A DNA stretch of 64,000 nucleotides, from assembly GCF_003149105.1 (NCBI RefSeq), contig NZ_QGDS01000001.1, positions 387,334 to 451,333 on the forward strand. Reading direction: 5' to 3'. A model generated the notes under the pieces. That model was not told the origin of the DNA. It did no database searches and saw only the letters and a list, made by a program, of their open reading frames with translations. The stretch is from Faecalicatena contorta. Its GTDB lineage: Bacteria; Bacillota; Clostridia; Lachnospirales; Lachnospiraceae. Shown here piece after piece: positions 1 through 8,390 of this stretch (positions within the stretch are counted from its first letter, which is position 1; each line of letters begins with the position of its first letter). A program made the position numbers and the translations under genes.

Positions 1-741
1 GCTGCCGGTGTACCGATTAAAGCAGCAGTAGCAGGTATCTCTGCGGGCCTGGTGACAGGAGATACAGATGATGATTATTTAGTTCTTACAGATATTCAGG
101 GGCTGGAAGATTTCTTCGGAGACATGGACTTTAAAGTAGCCGGTACTCACAAAGGTATCACAGCTATCCAGATGGATATCAAGATTCATGGACTGACAAG
201 ACAGATTATTGAAGAAGCAATCGCATCTACCAAGAAAGCAAGGACTTATATCTTAGATGAAGTCATGAACAAAGCTATCGCAGAACCAAGAGCAGAGGTT
301 GGACAATTTGCACCGAAGATTATGCAGATGCAGATTGATCCTCAGAAAATTGGTGATGTGGTAGGGCAGCGAGGAAAGACCATTAACGCCATTATTGAGC
401 AGACTGGTGTGAAAATAGATATTACAGACGATGGTGCTGTATCTATCTGTGGAACAGACAAAGAGAACATGGATAACGCAGCAAAAATCATCGTAACAAT
501 TACTACGGACTTCGAGGCCGGGCAGGTATTTGAAGGAAAGGTAATCAGTATCAAAGAATTTGGTGCATTTTTAGAATTTGCGCCTGGAAAAGAAGGAATG
601 GTACACATTTCTAAAATTTCCAAAGAAAGAGTAAATAAGGTAGAAGATGTACTCAAACTGGGCGATGTAGTGAAAGTCGTATGTATGGGTAAAGATAAAA
701 TGGGAAGATTTAGTTTCAGTATGAGAGATGTAGCAGAATAA
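1..741 (+). CDS. pnp: Polynucleotide phosphorylase, C-terminal part (5' end outside window)
   Basis: The frame is open from base 1 and ends at a TAA at 739-741, so only the last 246 residues are present. PNPase degrades RNA 3' to 5' by phosphorolysis in the cytoplasm and is a degradosome component. Visible are the end of the second RNase PH core, a KH domain with the GxxG loop read as GQRG (around 367-378), and a C-terminal S1 domain with the EGKVISIKEFGAFLEF pattern (about 535-585) and the VHISKIS strand. KH followed by S1 at the C-terminus is diagnostic. It is followed directly by a strong terminator, so it ends its transcription unit. Confidence 0.97.
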   Translation, partial: AAGVPIKAAVAGISAGLVTGDTDDDYLVLTDIQGLEDFFGDMDFKVAGTHKGITAIQMDIKIHGLTRQIIEEAIASTKKARTYILDEVMNKAIAEPRAEVGQFAPKIMQMQIDPQKIGDVVGQRGKTINAIIEQTGVKIDITDDGAVSICGTDKENMDNAAKIIVTITTDFEAGQVFEGKVISIKEFGAFLEFAPGKEGMVHISKISKERVNKVEDVLKLGDVVKVVCMGKDKMGRFSFSMRDVAE

Positions 742-764
742 AAAGCTGCCGGTCATATGAGATA

Positions 765-809
765 AACCCTCCTCAAGGTACTTTCGAAGTGCCTTGGGGA
801 GGGTTTTTT
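765..809 (+). terminator. Intrinsic terminator of pnp
   Basis: AACCCTCC (765-772) pairs with GGAGGGTT (798-805), and the stem continues inward to a TCG loop near 784-786 with two G-U pairs. A six-T tract (804-809) follows. This is a textbook rho-independent terminator. Confidence 0.95.
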
Positions 810-1016
810 GTATAAATTCTGGCATGTATAAATACAATGAAAAAACCGCTATAAGAAAATTTTTAAGACAATTTAAATTGTTTTGTCAGGTTATCAAGTA
901 CACTGGCTTGTGCGGAAAGTTCTTCACTGGAATAATGCATTTATTGTAACAAATTTTTTCCTAACCGGCAATTACAACCGCCAAAAATCCATCTTCTCCG
1001 CGCAAATCATTTACAG

Positions 1017-1044
1017 GCATATTTTCAAGATGTCTACATATATT
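1017..1044 (+). promoter_or_regulatory. Predicted sigma-E promoter of spoIIIA
   Basis: GCATATT (1017-1023), 13 nt, then CATATATT (1037-1044) fits the sigma-E pattern (KMATATT, 13-15 nt, CATACA-like). In Bacillus subtilis the spoIIIA operon is transcribed by mother-cell sigma-E. Transcription would start near 1051, giving a very short leader before the ribosome binding site. The rest of 810-1016 holds only a 14-nt palindrome at about 872-885. Confidence 0.6.
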
Positions 1045-1063
1045 GTTTAAAGAGGTGGACAAG

Positions 1064-2008
1064 ATGAATATAGAAAGCAGAGAACAGCAAGTGCTCCAGG
1101 TGCTTGCAAAGTCTGTCCGGGCTGTTGTAGAAGCGGAGGGACTTGATTTTAGGAAAGTACAGGAGATTCGAATGAGGATTGGGAAGCCTCTCAGCCTGGT
1201 ATATAACAATGAGGAACGGCTTCTGCCGTCAGGACAGGAGCAGGGGCATTTAGTTACTAAGGAGGAAGTTAGAGAGACTTTGGAATATATCAGCCATTAC
1301 TCCCTTTACGCTTATGAACAGGAGATGAGACAGGGATTTATTACGATTGAAGGAGGACATCGTGTGGGTATGATGGGAAAAGCAATACTGGAAGGTAATA
1401 AGGTGAAAAATCTGCAATATATTTCGTCTGTAAATGTAAGAATGTCCCATGAGGTTCTGGGATGCGCGGACAGGGTAATGCCTTTTATTACAAAGAACCG
1501 ACAGGTATGCCATACACTGGTGATTTCGCCGCCCCGCTGCGGGAAGACAACATTAATCCGTGATTTGATACGCCAGATATCTGACGGAAATATGTATACC
1601 AAAGGCTGCACCGTGGGAGTGGTGGATGAACGCTCTGAGATTGGCGGATGTTATCTGGGAATTCCCCAAAATCAATTGGGGATGCGTACGGACATATTAG
1701 ATGGCTGCCCTAAGGCAGAGGGAATGATTATGCTGATACGCTCTATGGCACCTCAGGTCATAGCAGTAGATGAAATTGGGTCCCCCGAGGATATCCATGC
1801 CATTGAATATGCCATGCAGTGCGGCTGTAAGATGATTGCAAGTGTACATGGAATGTCTATGGATGAAGCTACGGATAAGCCTGTGTTGGGAAAACTGATT
1901 CGGGAACGCAGGTTTGAACGTTATATTATACTGGGAAATGAGAGAACCCCCGGAGAAATCCGGGCAGTTTATGATGAACGGGGGAGCCTGTTATGCAAAG
2001 ATTTATAG
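1064..2008 (+). CDS. spoIIIAA: Stage III sporulation protein AA, ATPase
   Basis: First gene of the spoIIIA operon, 314 residues. SpoIIIAA is the secretion-type AAA+ ATPase of the SpoIIIA-SpoIIQ feeding-tube complex, acting from the mother cell during engulfment. The Walker A is SPPRCGKTT at residues 155-163 (the usual first Gly is Ser here), and Walker B is VIAVDEIGS, followed by a sensor region ending in ASVHG. I chose ATG 1064 because AGAGGTGG (1051-1058) sits at proper spacing; a TTG seven codons upstream has no ribosome site. The 3' end overlaps spoIIIAB by 16 bp, suggesting translational coupling. Confidence 0.96.
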   Translation: MNIESREQQVLQVLAKSVRAVVEAEGLDFRKVQEIRMRIGKPLSLVYNNEERLLPSGQEQGHLVTKEEVRETLEYISHYSLYAYEQEMRQGFITIEGGHRVGMMGKAILEGNKVKNLQYISSVNVRMSHEVLGCADRVMPFITKNRQVCHTLVISPPRCGKTTLIRDLIRQISDGNMYTKGCTVGVVDERSEIGGCYLGIPQNQLGMRTDILDGCPKAEGMIMLIRSMAPQVIAVDEIGSPEDIHAIEYAMQCGCKMIASVHGMSMDEATDKPVLGKLIRERRFERYIILGNERTPGEIRAVYDERGSLLCKDL

Positions 2009-2511
2009 GCAGCCTGTTGATTATTGCTGCAACTACAGGTGCAGGCGTTGTATATGGGACGGAATTGCAGCGGTATTTGGAAAAGCTTTTATATATCCGC
2101 CATATTGTGTATATGCTGAAAGGTGAGATGGAATACTCCAATGCCCCTCTTGGTGAGGTGTTTGGAAGAGTTTCTATGAGGGTAAAAGAACCATACCGGA
2201 CCTGGCTCAGGGCTATGGAACGGCAGGTTGAAGCCCGGGAAGAGAATGGATTTTCCAAGATATGGAACAGGTCCATAGACAAATACCTATGTGAACTTCG
2301 CTTAAAAAGTGTACATTCTATTCAATTAAAAGAACTGGGAACTTTCTTGGGCCAGTTGGACGGAGATACTTCAAGCAAAACAATGCAGCTTTATTTGAAC
2401 AGACTGGAGCTGGAAATAGAAAAAGTGAGAGAAGGGATGGCAGCAAAGAAAAGAATTGGCAACTGTCTTGGTGTGATGGGGGGAATTTTTCTGGTTGTCA
2501 TACTAATTTGA
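1993..2511 (+). CDS. spoIIIAB: Stage III sporulation protein AB
   Basis: 172 residues, starting inside the end of spoIIIAA. SpoIIIAB is a membrane protein related to type II secretion GspF. It has an N-terminal hydrophobic stretch (LLIIAATTGAGVVYG), the family pattern RHIVYMLKGEMEYSNAPLGEVF near residues 35-56, and a C-terminal membrane segment (LGVMGGIFLVVILI). Its length matches the Bacillus protein (about 171). Second gene of the operon; the function is by family and synteny. Confidence 0.95.
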   Translation: MQRFIGSLLIIAATTGAGVVYGTELQRYLEKLLYIRHIVYMLKGEMEYSNAPLGEVFGRVSMRVKEPYRTWLRAMERQVEAREENGFSKIWNRSIDKYLCELRLKSVHSIQLKELGTFLGQLDGDTSSKTMQLYLNRLELEIEKVREGMAAKKRIGNCLGVMGGIFLVVILI

Positions 2512-2529
2512 CGTAAACGGGAGGCTTCC

Positions 2530-2724
2530 ATGACCATAAATCTAATATTTAAAATTGCGGCAGTCGGGATACTGGTTTCTATTTTAAGCCAGGTGCTCAA
2601 GCACAGCGGACGGGACGAACATGCGTTTCTCGCCAGCTTTGCAGGATTGATACTTGTATTATCATGGGTACTGCCTTACATATATGATTTATTCACTTCT
2701 ATTAAACAATTATTTTCCCTATAG
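2530..2724 (+). CDS. spoIIIAC: Stage III sporulation protein AC
   Basis: 64 residues with two membrane helices (IFKIAAVGILVSILSQVL and the second half ending SWVLPYIYDLF), the expected size and topology for SpoIIIAC, a small integral membrane part of the feeding-tube channel. It lies 18 bp after spoIIIAB, with CGGGAGG ahead of the ATG as ribosome site. The related SpoIIIAD follows, as in all spoIIIA operons. Confidence 0.94.
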   Translation: MTINLIFKIAAVGILVSILSQVLKHSGRDEHAFLASFAGLILVLSWVLPYIYDLFTSIKQLFSL

Positions 2725-2762
2725 ATGTTTTCCGGCGGCAGTTTTGAAAGGAGCAATATTCT

Positions 2763-3149
2763 ATGAGCATGATTCAGATAGGGGCGATCGGTGTAATAGG
2801 TGCCCTTTTGTCTATACAGCTTAAAAGCGGAAAATCAGAATATGGGGTTTACATGAGCGTGGCAATTAGTATTCTTATTTTTGCATGTATTGTAGACAGG
2901 CTGGAGTTATTCGTAAAAGCCGTGGCCCAAGTGAACCAATTCATTAAAATTGATACAAGTTACATTGCTACCATGCTGAAAATGGTGGGGATTACTTATA
3001 TTGCTGAGTTCTCTTCCAGCGTTTGTAAGGATGCAGGCTATCAGACAATAGCTGTACAAATTGAAATCTTCAGCAAGCTGACCATACTGGCCCTTGGAAT
3101 GCCTGTATTACTTGCTCTTTTAGAAACAATCCGGGAGTTTTTGGCATGA
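2763..3149 (+). CDS. spoIIIAD: Stage III sporulation protein AD
   Basis: 128 residues, about four membrane helices, beginning MIQIGAIGVIGALLSIQLK. SpoIIIAD is homologous to SpoIIIAC with an added C-terminal half, and both are polytopic members of the SpoIIIA complex. The ribosome site GAAAGGAG (2747-2754) precedes the ATG. The stop overlaps the spoIIIAE start by 4 bp (ATGA), indicating coupled translation. Confidence 0.95.
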   Translation: MSMIQIGAIGVIGALLSIQLKSGKSEYGVYMSVAISILIFACIVDRLELFVKAVAQVNQFIKIDTSYIATMLKMVGITYIAEFSSSVCKDAGYQTIAVQIEIFSKLTILALGMPVLLALLETIREFLA

Positions 3150-4384
3150 AGAGAGAAAAAAGAAAATTATATGGCCGTGTCATTTTAATTCCTCTGATTT
3201 TTATGGCTCTGCTTTTAGGTGCTTTTTGGGGGACTTGTATGACTGTGCATGCCACCGGTAATGAATCCGGGCAGGAGACAGCCTCTGATGAGGTACAGGC
3301 CTTGGATGAGGTGGACTATGATGCAGTTGAGACTGAAACAGAAAATAAACTGTTCTCGGAATTTGATTTTGCAGAAATAGATGACAGTCTGAAAAAAATA
3401 TTCCCGGAGAAAAAGCTTAGCTTTCAGGAATTGGTATCCTCCCTAATACAGGGAGATGGAGAAAATGCGGGAAAAGAGATTATACAGTTTATATCGGACC
3501 GGTTTTTTTATGAATTCAAACATAACAGGCAAAATCTGGTCTATATGCTCCTAATCGCAATTATAGCTGCTGTTTTTACAAACTTTTCCAATGCCTTTCA
3601 AAACAAACAGGTATCAGAAATTAGCTTTTATGTTTTGTATATGCTTTTGATTACAATGTGCCTCAATGCATTTCGGATTGCAATGGAAGGAATTGAGGGA
3701 CAATTGGAAGTACTGCTGGATTTTATGAGGGTACTGTGTCCAAGCTATTTTCTTGCGGTAGCGATTGCATCAGGAAGCAGCAGCTCACTGATTTTTTATA
3801 ACATCGTATTATTTTTAATTTATGTGGCGGAGGCTTTGATTTTACGGTTCCTCCTGCCAATCGTCAATATTTATATCATGGTACAGGTGATGAATTACCT
3901 GGCAGAAGAGGAGTATCTGTCCCAATTTGCAGAGCTTTTAAAAAAGCTGGTTTCCTGGATTCTGAAAACACTGGTTACTCTTGTAATTGGAATTAATATC
4001 ATTCAGGGTATGCTTGCACCTGCCATTGATGCATTAAGGCGCAGCGCCCTGACAAGGACCGCCCAGGCCATACCGGGAATTGGAAATGCAATCGGAGGAG
4101 TTGCAGATGTGGTATTGGGTACTGCCGTACTAATTAAAAACGGGATTGGGATGGCAGGGGCAGTCATACTAATTTCCATCTGTGCGGTACCTATTTTACA
4201 GGTTGTTTTTATGATGCTGATGTATAAACTGGCGGCAGCCTTGGTCCAGCCTGTTTCTGATAAAAGGATTACAAACTGTATCAGTAGTGTGAGTGAAGGG
4301 TATGAGCTTCTTGTAAAAGTGGTATTTTCAACAGGAGTATTATTTCTGCTGACAATCGCAGTTGTAACTGCTACCACCACTTAA
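3146..4384 (+). CDS. spoIIIAE: Stage III sporulation protein AE
   Basis: 412 residues. An N-terminal signal sequence (VILIPLIFMALLLGAFWG, cleavage plausible near HA at residues 31-32) is followed by an acidic extracytoplasmic segment and then seven or so membrane helices. The segment ARTAQAIPGIGNAIGGVADVVLG-like (given here in part: AIPGIGNAIGGVADV) is the most conserved part of the family. SpoIIIAE is the large polytopic component of the mother-cell side of the SpoIIIA-SpoIIQ apparatus. Length is close to the Bacillus protein (399). Confidence 0.96.
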   Translation: MKREKRKLYGRVILIPLIFMALLLGAFWGTCMTVHATGNESGQETASDEVQALDEVDYDAVETETENKLFSEFDFAEIDDSLKKIFPEKKLSFQELVSSLIQGDGENAGKEIIQFISDRFFYEFKHNRQNLVYMLLIAIIAAVFTNFSNAFQNKQVSEISFYVLYMLLITMCLNAFRIAMEGIEGQLEVLLDFMRVLCPSYFLAVAIASGSSSSLIFYNIVLFLIYVAEALILRFLLPIVNIYIMVQVMNYLAEEEYLSQFAELLKKLVSWILKTLVTLVIGINIIQGMLAPAIDALRRSALTRTAQAIPGIGNAIGGVADVVLGTAVLIKNGIGMAGAVILISICAVPILQVVFMMLMYKLAAALVQPVSDKRITNCISSVSEGYELLVKVVFSTGVLFLLTIAVVTATTT

Positions 4385-4408
4385 CCCGGAAGATAGAGGG
4401 GAAGAGGA

Positions 4409-4780
4409 ATGTTTGATTATTTATATGACTGGATCCAAAACCTGGCATTTTTTCTTGTAATTGTCACAGCAGTGCTTCAGATCATACCTGGAAAGGGATA
4501 TAAAAAATATGTTCAGTTTTTTTCCGGAATGGTTATGATACTGCTGATGCTGACACCAATCTTAAAGCTCACCGGAATTGAAAAGCAGTTTTATAAGCTG
4601 TATCACAGCAAAGAGTATGAAATGTCAAAGGAAGATATTGAAAAACAGCAAAAATATTTTGAAGATTTGGATATTCTGGACTTCCTTCCCAATGAATACC
4701 AATATCATACAGGAGGGGAGCAAGAGACAGAGGATACCTCTAATGAGATAAAAGTGGAGGACATTCAAATTGGAGAATAA
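4409..4780 (+). CDS. spoIIIAF: Stage III sporulation protein AF
   Basis: 123 residues, with two N-terminal membrane helices (LAFFLVIVTAVLQIIP and FFSGMVMILLMLTPIL) and a soluble C-terminal part. The pattern QIIPGKGYKKYVQFFSGMV is the SpoIIIAF hallmark. It is shorter than the Bacillus protein (about 206) because the C-terminal ring-forming domain appears reduced. The 3' end overlaps spoIIIAG by 11 bp. Confidence 0.92.
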   Translation: MFDYLYDWIQNLAFFLVIVTAVLQIIPGKGYKKYVQFFSGMVMILLMLTPILKLTGIEKQFYKLYHSKEYEMSKEDIEKQQKYFEDLDILDFLPNEYQYHTGGEQETEDTSNEIKVEDIQIGE

Positions 4781-5375
4781 ATGGAAAGAAATATTAAGGC
4801 AGCTAAAAGATAAAAACAGGCTCCCCGGAAAAAACCAGCTTTTAATTCTTCTGCTTGTGGGGATTCTGCTTGTCGTAATTGTAATTCCAACATCAGATAA
4901 AAAAACGGCGGACATCACAGGAAATGCTGACAGTCCGGGGAGTACCGGCACTTCTAACCCCAATTTTGATGAGGAGTATGAGCAGTATCTGGAAAAACGC
5001 ATTTCCAGGGCTTTAGAATATGTGCAGGGAGTTGGAAAAGCCGAAGTAATGATTACGTTGAAATCCTCCGGTCAGAAGGTCGTAGAAAAGGACCAGCAAA
5101 GCAGCAGCCAAACTACGGAGGAAGAGGACAGTTCCGGTGGGACACGGTCTGTCCGGGATAACACGGCAGATAAAACAAGTATCTATGAGCAGTCTTCTGA
5201 CGGTTCCCAATCTCCCTATGTAAGTAAAGAGCTGACACCGGATATTGAGGGTGTGATTGTCATTGCACAGGGCGGGGATAATGCAGTAGTGGTGCAGAAT
5301 ATTACGGAAGCAATCCAGGCATTATTCGGTGTAGAGGCGCATAAAATAAAAATAATGAAAAGGACTGATACATAA
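4770..5375 (+). CDS. spoIIIAG: Stage III sporulation protein AG
   Basis: 201 residues. A single N-terminal membrane helix (LLILLLVGILLVVIVIP) leads to a low-complexity Gly/Ser/Thr linker and a C-terminal ring-building domain ending in DIEGVIVIAQGGDNAVVVQN. SpoIIIAG forms the large ring of the feeding tube in the intermembrane space. The middle is Ser/Gln/Glu rich, a disordered insertion typical of clostridial versions. Overlaps spoIIIAF by 11 bp and precedes spoIIIAH by 14 bp. Confidence 0.95.
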   Translation: MENKWKEILRQLKDKNRLPGKNQLLILLLVGILLVVIVIPTSDKKTADITGNADSPGSTGTSNPNFDEEYEQYLEKRISRALEYVQGVGKAEVMITLKSSGQKVVEKDQQSSSQTTEEEDSSGGTRSVRDNTADKTSIYEQSSDGSQSPYVSKELTPDIEGVIVIAQGGDNAVVVQNITEAIQALFGVEAHKIKIMKRTDT

Positions 5376-5389
5376 AAGGAGGATTCCAA

Positions 5390-6022
5390 GTGAAGCGTTT
5401 ATTTAAGAAAAATCAGATCATCATTACTACCCTGGCAATTATGATTGCCATTGCCGGATACCTGAATTATTCAGGCCGGCTGTTCGGACAGTCAGAGAAA
5501 AGTTCTACAGAGGCAAATGCAGAGCTGGCGAATAAGGAGCTACTGGATATATCGGAGGAAGACCTGGAAACAGGCACCGGGGATATAGCAAGTACGGATT
5601 CCGAGGTGGATGGAACACCAGGAGAAGCAGTATTGACAAGCAGCGGAACAGATAAAACTGTAGCACAGGCTAAAGTAGCCAGAGAACAGGTACGTGCCCA
5701 GAATAAGGAAACCTTACAGGCTATCATTGATAATACAAACATCAGTGATGCAGAAAAACAGGATGCGATTGCACAGATGGTACAGATGACACAGTTATCC
5801 GAGCAGGAAGTAACAATTGAGACACTGATGGCATCAAAAGGATTTTCAGAAGCTGTGGTAAGCTTAACAGCCGATTCTGCAGATATCGTTGTAAAGAGTG
5901 CGGAACTGACAGATGCCAACCGTGCACAAATTGAAGATATTGTAACAAGAAAGACCAGTATTGCACCGGAAAATGTTGTTATTACGCCTATCAGTGAAGG
6001 AGAAATAACAGGCGGAGAGTAA
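5390..6022 (+). CDS. spoIIIAH: Stage III sporulation protein AH
   Basis: 210 residues starting at GTG 5390 behind a perfect AAAGGAGG (5376-5383). One N-terminal membrane helix (IIITTLAIMIAIAGYLNY), an acidic Ser/Thr-rich linker, then the YscJ/FliF-like domain that binds forespore SpoIIQ (from about residue 95: REQVRAQNKETLQ; end region APENVVITPISEGE). SpoIIIAH bridges mother cell and forespore. Last gene of the operon; an imperfect hairpin follows at 6032-6073 without a T tract. Confidence 0.95.
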   Translation: MKRLFKKNQIIITTLAIMIAIAGYLNYSGRLFGQSEKSSTEANAELANKELLDISEEDLETGTGDIASTDSEVDGTPGEAVLTSSGTDKTVAQAKVAREQVRAQNKETLQAIIDNTNISDAEKQDAIAQMVQMTQLSEQEVTIETLMASKGFSEAVVSLTADSADIVVKSAELTDANRAQIEDIVTRKTSIAPENVVITPISEGEITGGE

Positions 6023-6147
6023 AAAGATACTCTGGAAAAGAATATTTTTGGGAAAATGGGCAGAATATTTCCAGTAACTAATTGCGGCAGATTTCGTCTT
6101 ATGATAAACTTACTTAGTATGCTAAATGAAGACTGGAGATTATAAAT

Positions 6148-7740
6148 ATGTCAGAGATTACAAATGAAATAAAGAAAAGAAGGACGTTTGCCATTATTTC
6201 CCACCCGGATGCCGGTAAAACCACCCTGACTGAAAAGTTTTTGCTTTATGGGGGGGCAATCAATCATGCCGGCTCTGTAAAGGGAAAAGCAACAGCAAAA
6301 CATGCAGTTTCAGACTGGATGGAAATCGAGAAGGAGAGAGGTATTTCTGTTACTTCTTCCGTATTGCAGTTTCATTACGGCGGATACTGCATCAATATCC
6401 TGGATACGCCGGGACATCAGGATTTCTCCGAAGATACCTACCGGACACTGATGGCTGCAGACTCGGCGGTAATGGTAATTGATGCGTCTAAGGGAGTGGA
6501 AGCACAGACCCGCAAATTATTTAAGGTATGTGTGATGAGGCATATCCCGATTTTCACGTTCATTAATAAAATGGATAGAGAAGCAAAGGATACCTTTGAT
6601 CTGCTGGACGATATTGAAAAGGAGCTGGGCATCGCAACATGTCCGATGAACTGGCCTATTGGCTCAGGTAAGGAATTTAAAGGAGTGTATGACAGACAGA
6701 AAAAGGAAGTAGAGTTGTTTTCAGACACACATAAAGGAACCTCTGTGGGGGAAGTGAAGAAGCTTGATGCTAATAATCCGGAACTGGACTGGATACTTGA
6801 TACGCAAGCACGTGTCACGCTGGAAGAGGAGATAGAGCTTTTGGACGGCGCTGCTGCGGAGTTTGATCAGGAGCTGGTCAGCCAGGGAGAGCTCTCACCG
6901 GTTTTCTTTGGTTCCGCGCTTACAAACTTTGGCGTTGAAACCTTTCTGAAACATTTTCTGGCAATGACCAGTTCTCCGCTTCCCAGAATGTCTGACCAGG
7001 GGGAGATAGATCCAATGACAGAAAAGGATTTCTCCGCTTTTGTATTCAAGATTCAGGCAAATATGAATAAGGCACACAGAGATAGAATTGCTTTTATGAG
7101 AATCTGTTCAGGCATGTTTGAAGCCGGTATGCCTGTATATCATATTCAAGGAGGAAAGGATGTACGGCTTTCCCAGCCTCAGCAAATGATGGCCAGTGAG
7201 AGAAAGATGATTGAAACCGCTTACGGCGGAGATATTATCGGCGTATTTGACCCGGGGATTTTTTCCATTGGGGATACGCTGACCACTTCAAAGGACAAGT
7301 TCACTTATGAAGGAATTCCTACTTTTGCTCCTGAGCATTTTGCCAGGGTACGCCAGGTAGATACTATGAAGCGTAAGCAGTTTGTAAAAGGCATCAACCA
7401 GATAGCACAGGAAGGTGCTATTCAGATATTCCAGGAATACAACACCGGAATGGAGGAAATCATTGTAGGTGTAGTCGGAGTCCTGCAATTTGATGTGCTG
7501 AAGTACCGCCTGCAAAATGAATATAATGTAGAAATTAAACTGGAGAACCTTCCCTACGAACATATCCGCTGGATTGAGAATAAGGAAATTAATCTGGATA
7601 AACTGGTAGGAACTTCCGATATGAAGAAGATTAAGGACTTAAAAGACAGACCTCTGCTTTTGTTTGCACATGAATGGAGTATACGCATGACTCTGGACAG
7701 AAATAAGGATTTAAAACTCTCTGAGTTCGGACAGTCTTGA
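6148..7740 (+). CDS. prfC: Peptide chain release factor 3 (GTPase)
   Basis: 530 residues, full family length. RF3 recycles RF1/RF2 from the ribosome after termination. The EF-G-like GTPase motifs are clear: G1 HPDAGKTT (residues 19-26), G3 DTPGHQDF, G4 NKMD, and the RF3 signature SEDTYRTLMAADSAVMVID. The C-terminal RF3 domain includes IMRICSG-like and VGVLQFDVLKYRL. The ATG follows GACTGGAGA. It stands alone between spoIIIA and the Asp23 gene. Confidence 0.97.
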   Translation: MSEITNEIKKRRTFAIISHPDAGKTTLTEKFLLYGGAINHAGSVKGKATAKHAVSDWMEIEKERGISVTSSVLQFHYGGYCINILDTPGHQDFSEDTYRTLMAADSAVMVIDASKGVEAQTRKLFKVCVMRHIPIFTFINKMDREAKDTFDLLDDIEKELGIATCPMNWPIGSGKEFKGVYDRQKKEVELFSDTHKGTSVGEVKKLDANNPELDWILDTQARVTLEEEIELLDGAAAEFDQELVSQGELSPVFFGSALTNFGVETFLKHFLAMTSSPLPRMSDQGEIDPMTEKDFSAFVFKIQANMNKAHRDRIAFMRICSGMFEAGMPVYHIQGGKDVRLSQPQQMMASERKMIETAYGGDIIGVFDPGIFSIGDTLTTSKDKFTYEGIPTFAPEHFARVRQVDTMKRKQFVKGINQIAQEGAIQIFQEYNTGMEEIIVGVVGVLQFDVLKYRLQNEYNVEIKLENLPYEHIRWIENKEINLDKLVGTSDMKKIKDLKDRPLLLFAHEWSIRMTLDRNKDLKLSEFGQS

Positions 7741-7748
7741 TATTGTCC

Positions 7749-7777
7749 TTTTCAAACAGGTGGATATTTGTTATAAT
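7749..7777 (+). promoter_or_regulatory. Sigma-A-type promoter upstream of asp23-like gene
   Basis: TTTTCA (7749-7754), 17 bp, TATAAT (7772-7777). The -10 is perfect and the -35 has four of six consensus bases. It precedes the Asp23 gene start by about 36 bp. Confidence 0.6.
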
Positions 7778-7813
7778 ATGGGAAGAAATTAATCCAAACA
7801 GGAGGTTTTTACG

Positions 7814-8197
7814 ATGACAAAGGACGAAAGAAATACTTATACTATACAGAACGATTCCAGCATGGGAGAGGTAAAGATTGCGGACGAAGTAGTTGCAATT
7901 ATTGCTGCCCTTGCTGCCACAGAGGTTGACGGCGTGGCATCTATGGCCGGAAATATTACGAATGAACTGGTCAGCAAACTAGGCATGAAGAACCTTTCAA
8001 AAGGTGTGAAGGTAGATGTGCTTGAGGGAGTAGTAACCGTTTCCCTGGCATTGAACCTGAAATATAACTACAGCATCATGGAGATTTCTTCCAAAGTACA
8101 GGAAAAGGTGAAGAATGCCGTGGAAAACATGACCGGTCTGGAAGTGGCTGATGTCAACATCAAAGTAGCGGGTGTGGAAATGGAAAGCCAGGAATAA
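7814..8197 (+). CDS. Asp23/Gls24 family protein
   Basis: 127 residues, the size of the Asp23/Gls24 domain (DUF322). The family patterns GEVKIADEVVAIIAALAA and TEVDGVASMAG are near residues 17-45, and NVKVAGVE-like sequence (read NIKVAGVEME) ends the domain. Members are abundant cytoplasmic envelope-stress proteins, and the clostridial copy next to nusB resembles Bacillus YqhY, linked to fatty-acid synthesis control. AGGAGG (7801-7806) is the ribosome site. The specific role here is inferred from synteny with nusB. Confidence 0.92.
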   Translation: MTKDERNTYTIQNDSSMGEVKIADEVVAIIAALAATEVDGVASMAGNITNELVSKLGMKNLSKGVKVDVLEGVVTVSLALNLKYNYSIMEISSKVQEKVKNAVENMTGLEVADVNIKVAGVEMESQE

Positions 8198-8205
8198 CCT
8201 TTTCA

Positions 8206-8235
8206 TTGCAAACAATAGCAGAAGTGTAGTATAAT
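8206..8235 (+). promoter_or_regulatory. Promoter-like -35/-10 before nusB operon
   Basis: TTGCAA (8206-8211), 18 bp, TATAAT (8230-8235). It would start transcription at about 8242, which falls inside the terminator hairpin at 8239-8256, an awkward overlap discussed in the findings. Confidence 0.5.
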
Positions 8236-8238
8236 AGG

Positions 8239-8262
8239 GGATGTCGTAAGACATCCTTTTTT
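8239..8262 (+). terminator. Intrinsic terminator of the Asp23 gene
   Basis: GGATGTC (8239-8245) GTAA GACATCC (8250-8256) followed by TTTTTT (8257-8262). Compact stem with a GTAA tetraloop and T tract. Confidence 0.85.
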
Positions 8263-8360
8263 ATTTAACAGGAAGGTACTTTTCCTGTTAAATAAAAACC
8301 CGACCGGGGACCGCGCTGCGCGCATAATGAAAATGGCCGCTAAAGCGACCGCGCTTCGGG
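8263..8360 (+). repeat. Inverted repeat plus GC-rich repeat island in the nusB leader
   Basis: A 12-bp perfect inverted repeat, ATTTAACAGGAA (8263-8274) and TTCCTGTTAAAT (8282-8293), is followed by a GC-rich stretch (8299-8360) unlike the surrounding A/T-rich intergenic DNA. Within it, GACCGCGCTGCG (8309-8320) recurs as GACCGCGCTTCG (8347-8358), and GGCCGCT/AGCGACC form a small hairpin. It has the look of a dispersed REP-like element, but no second copy is visible in this window. Confidence 0.5.
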
Positions 8361-8390
8361 GTGGCAGGATGTGAATGGAAAGGAGCCGAT

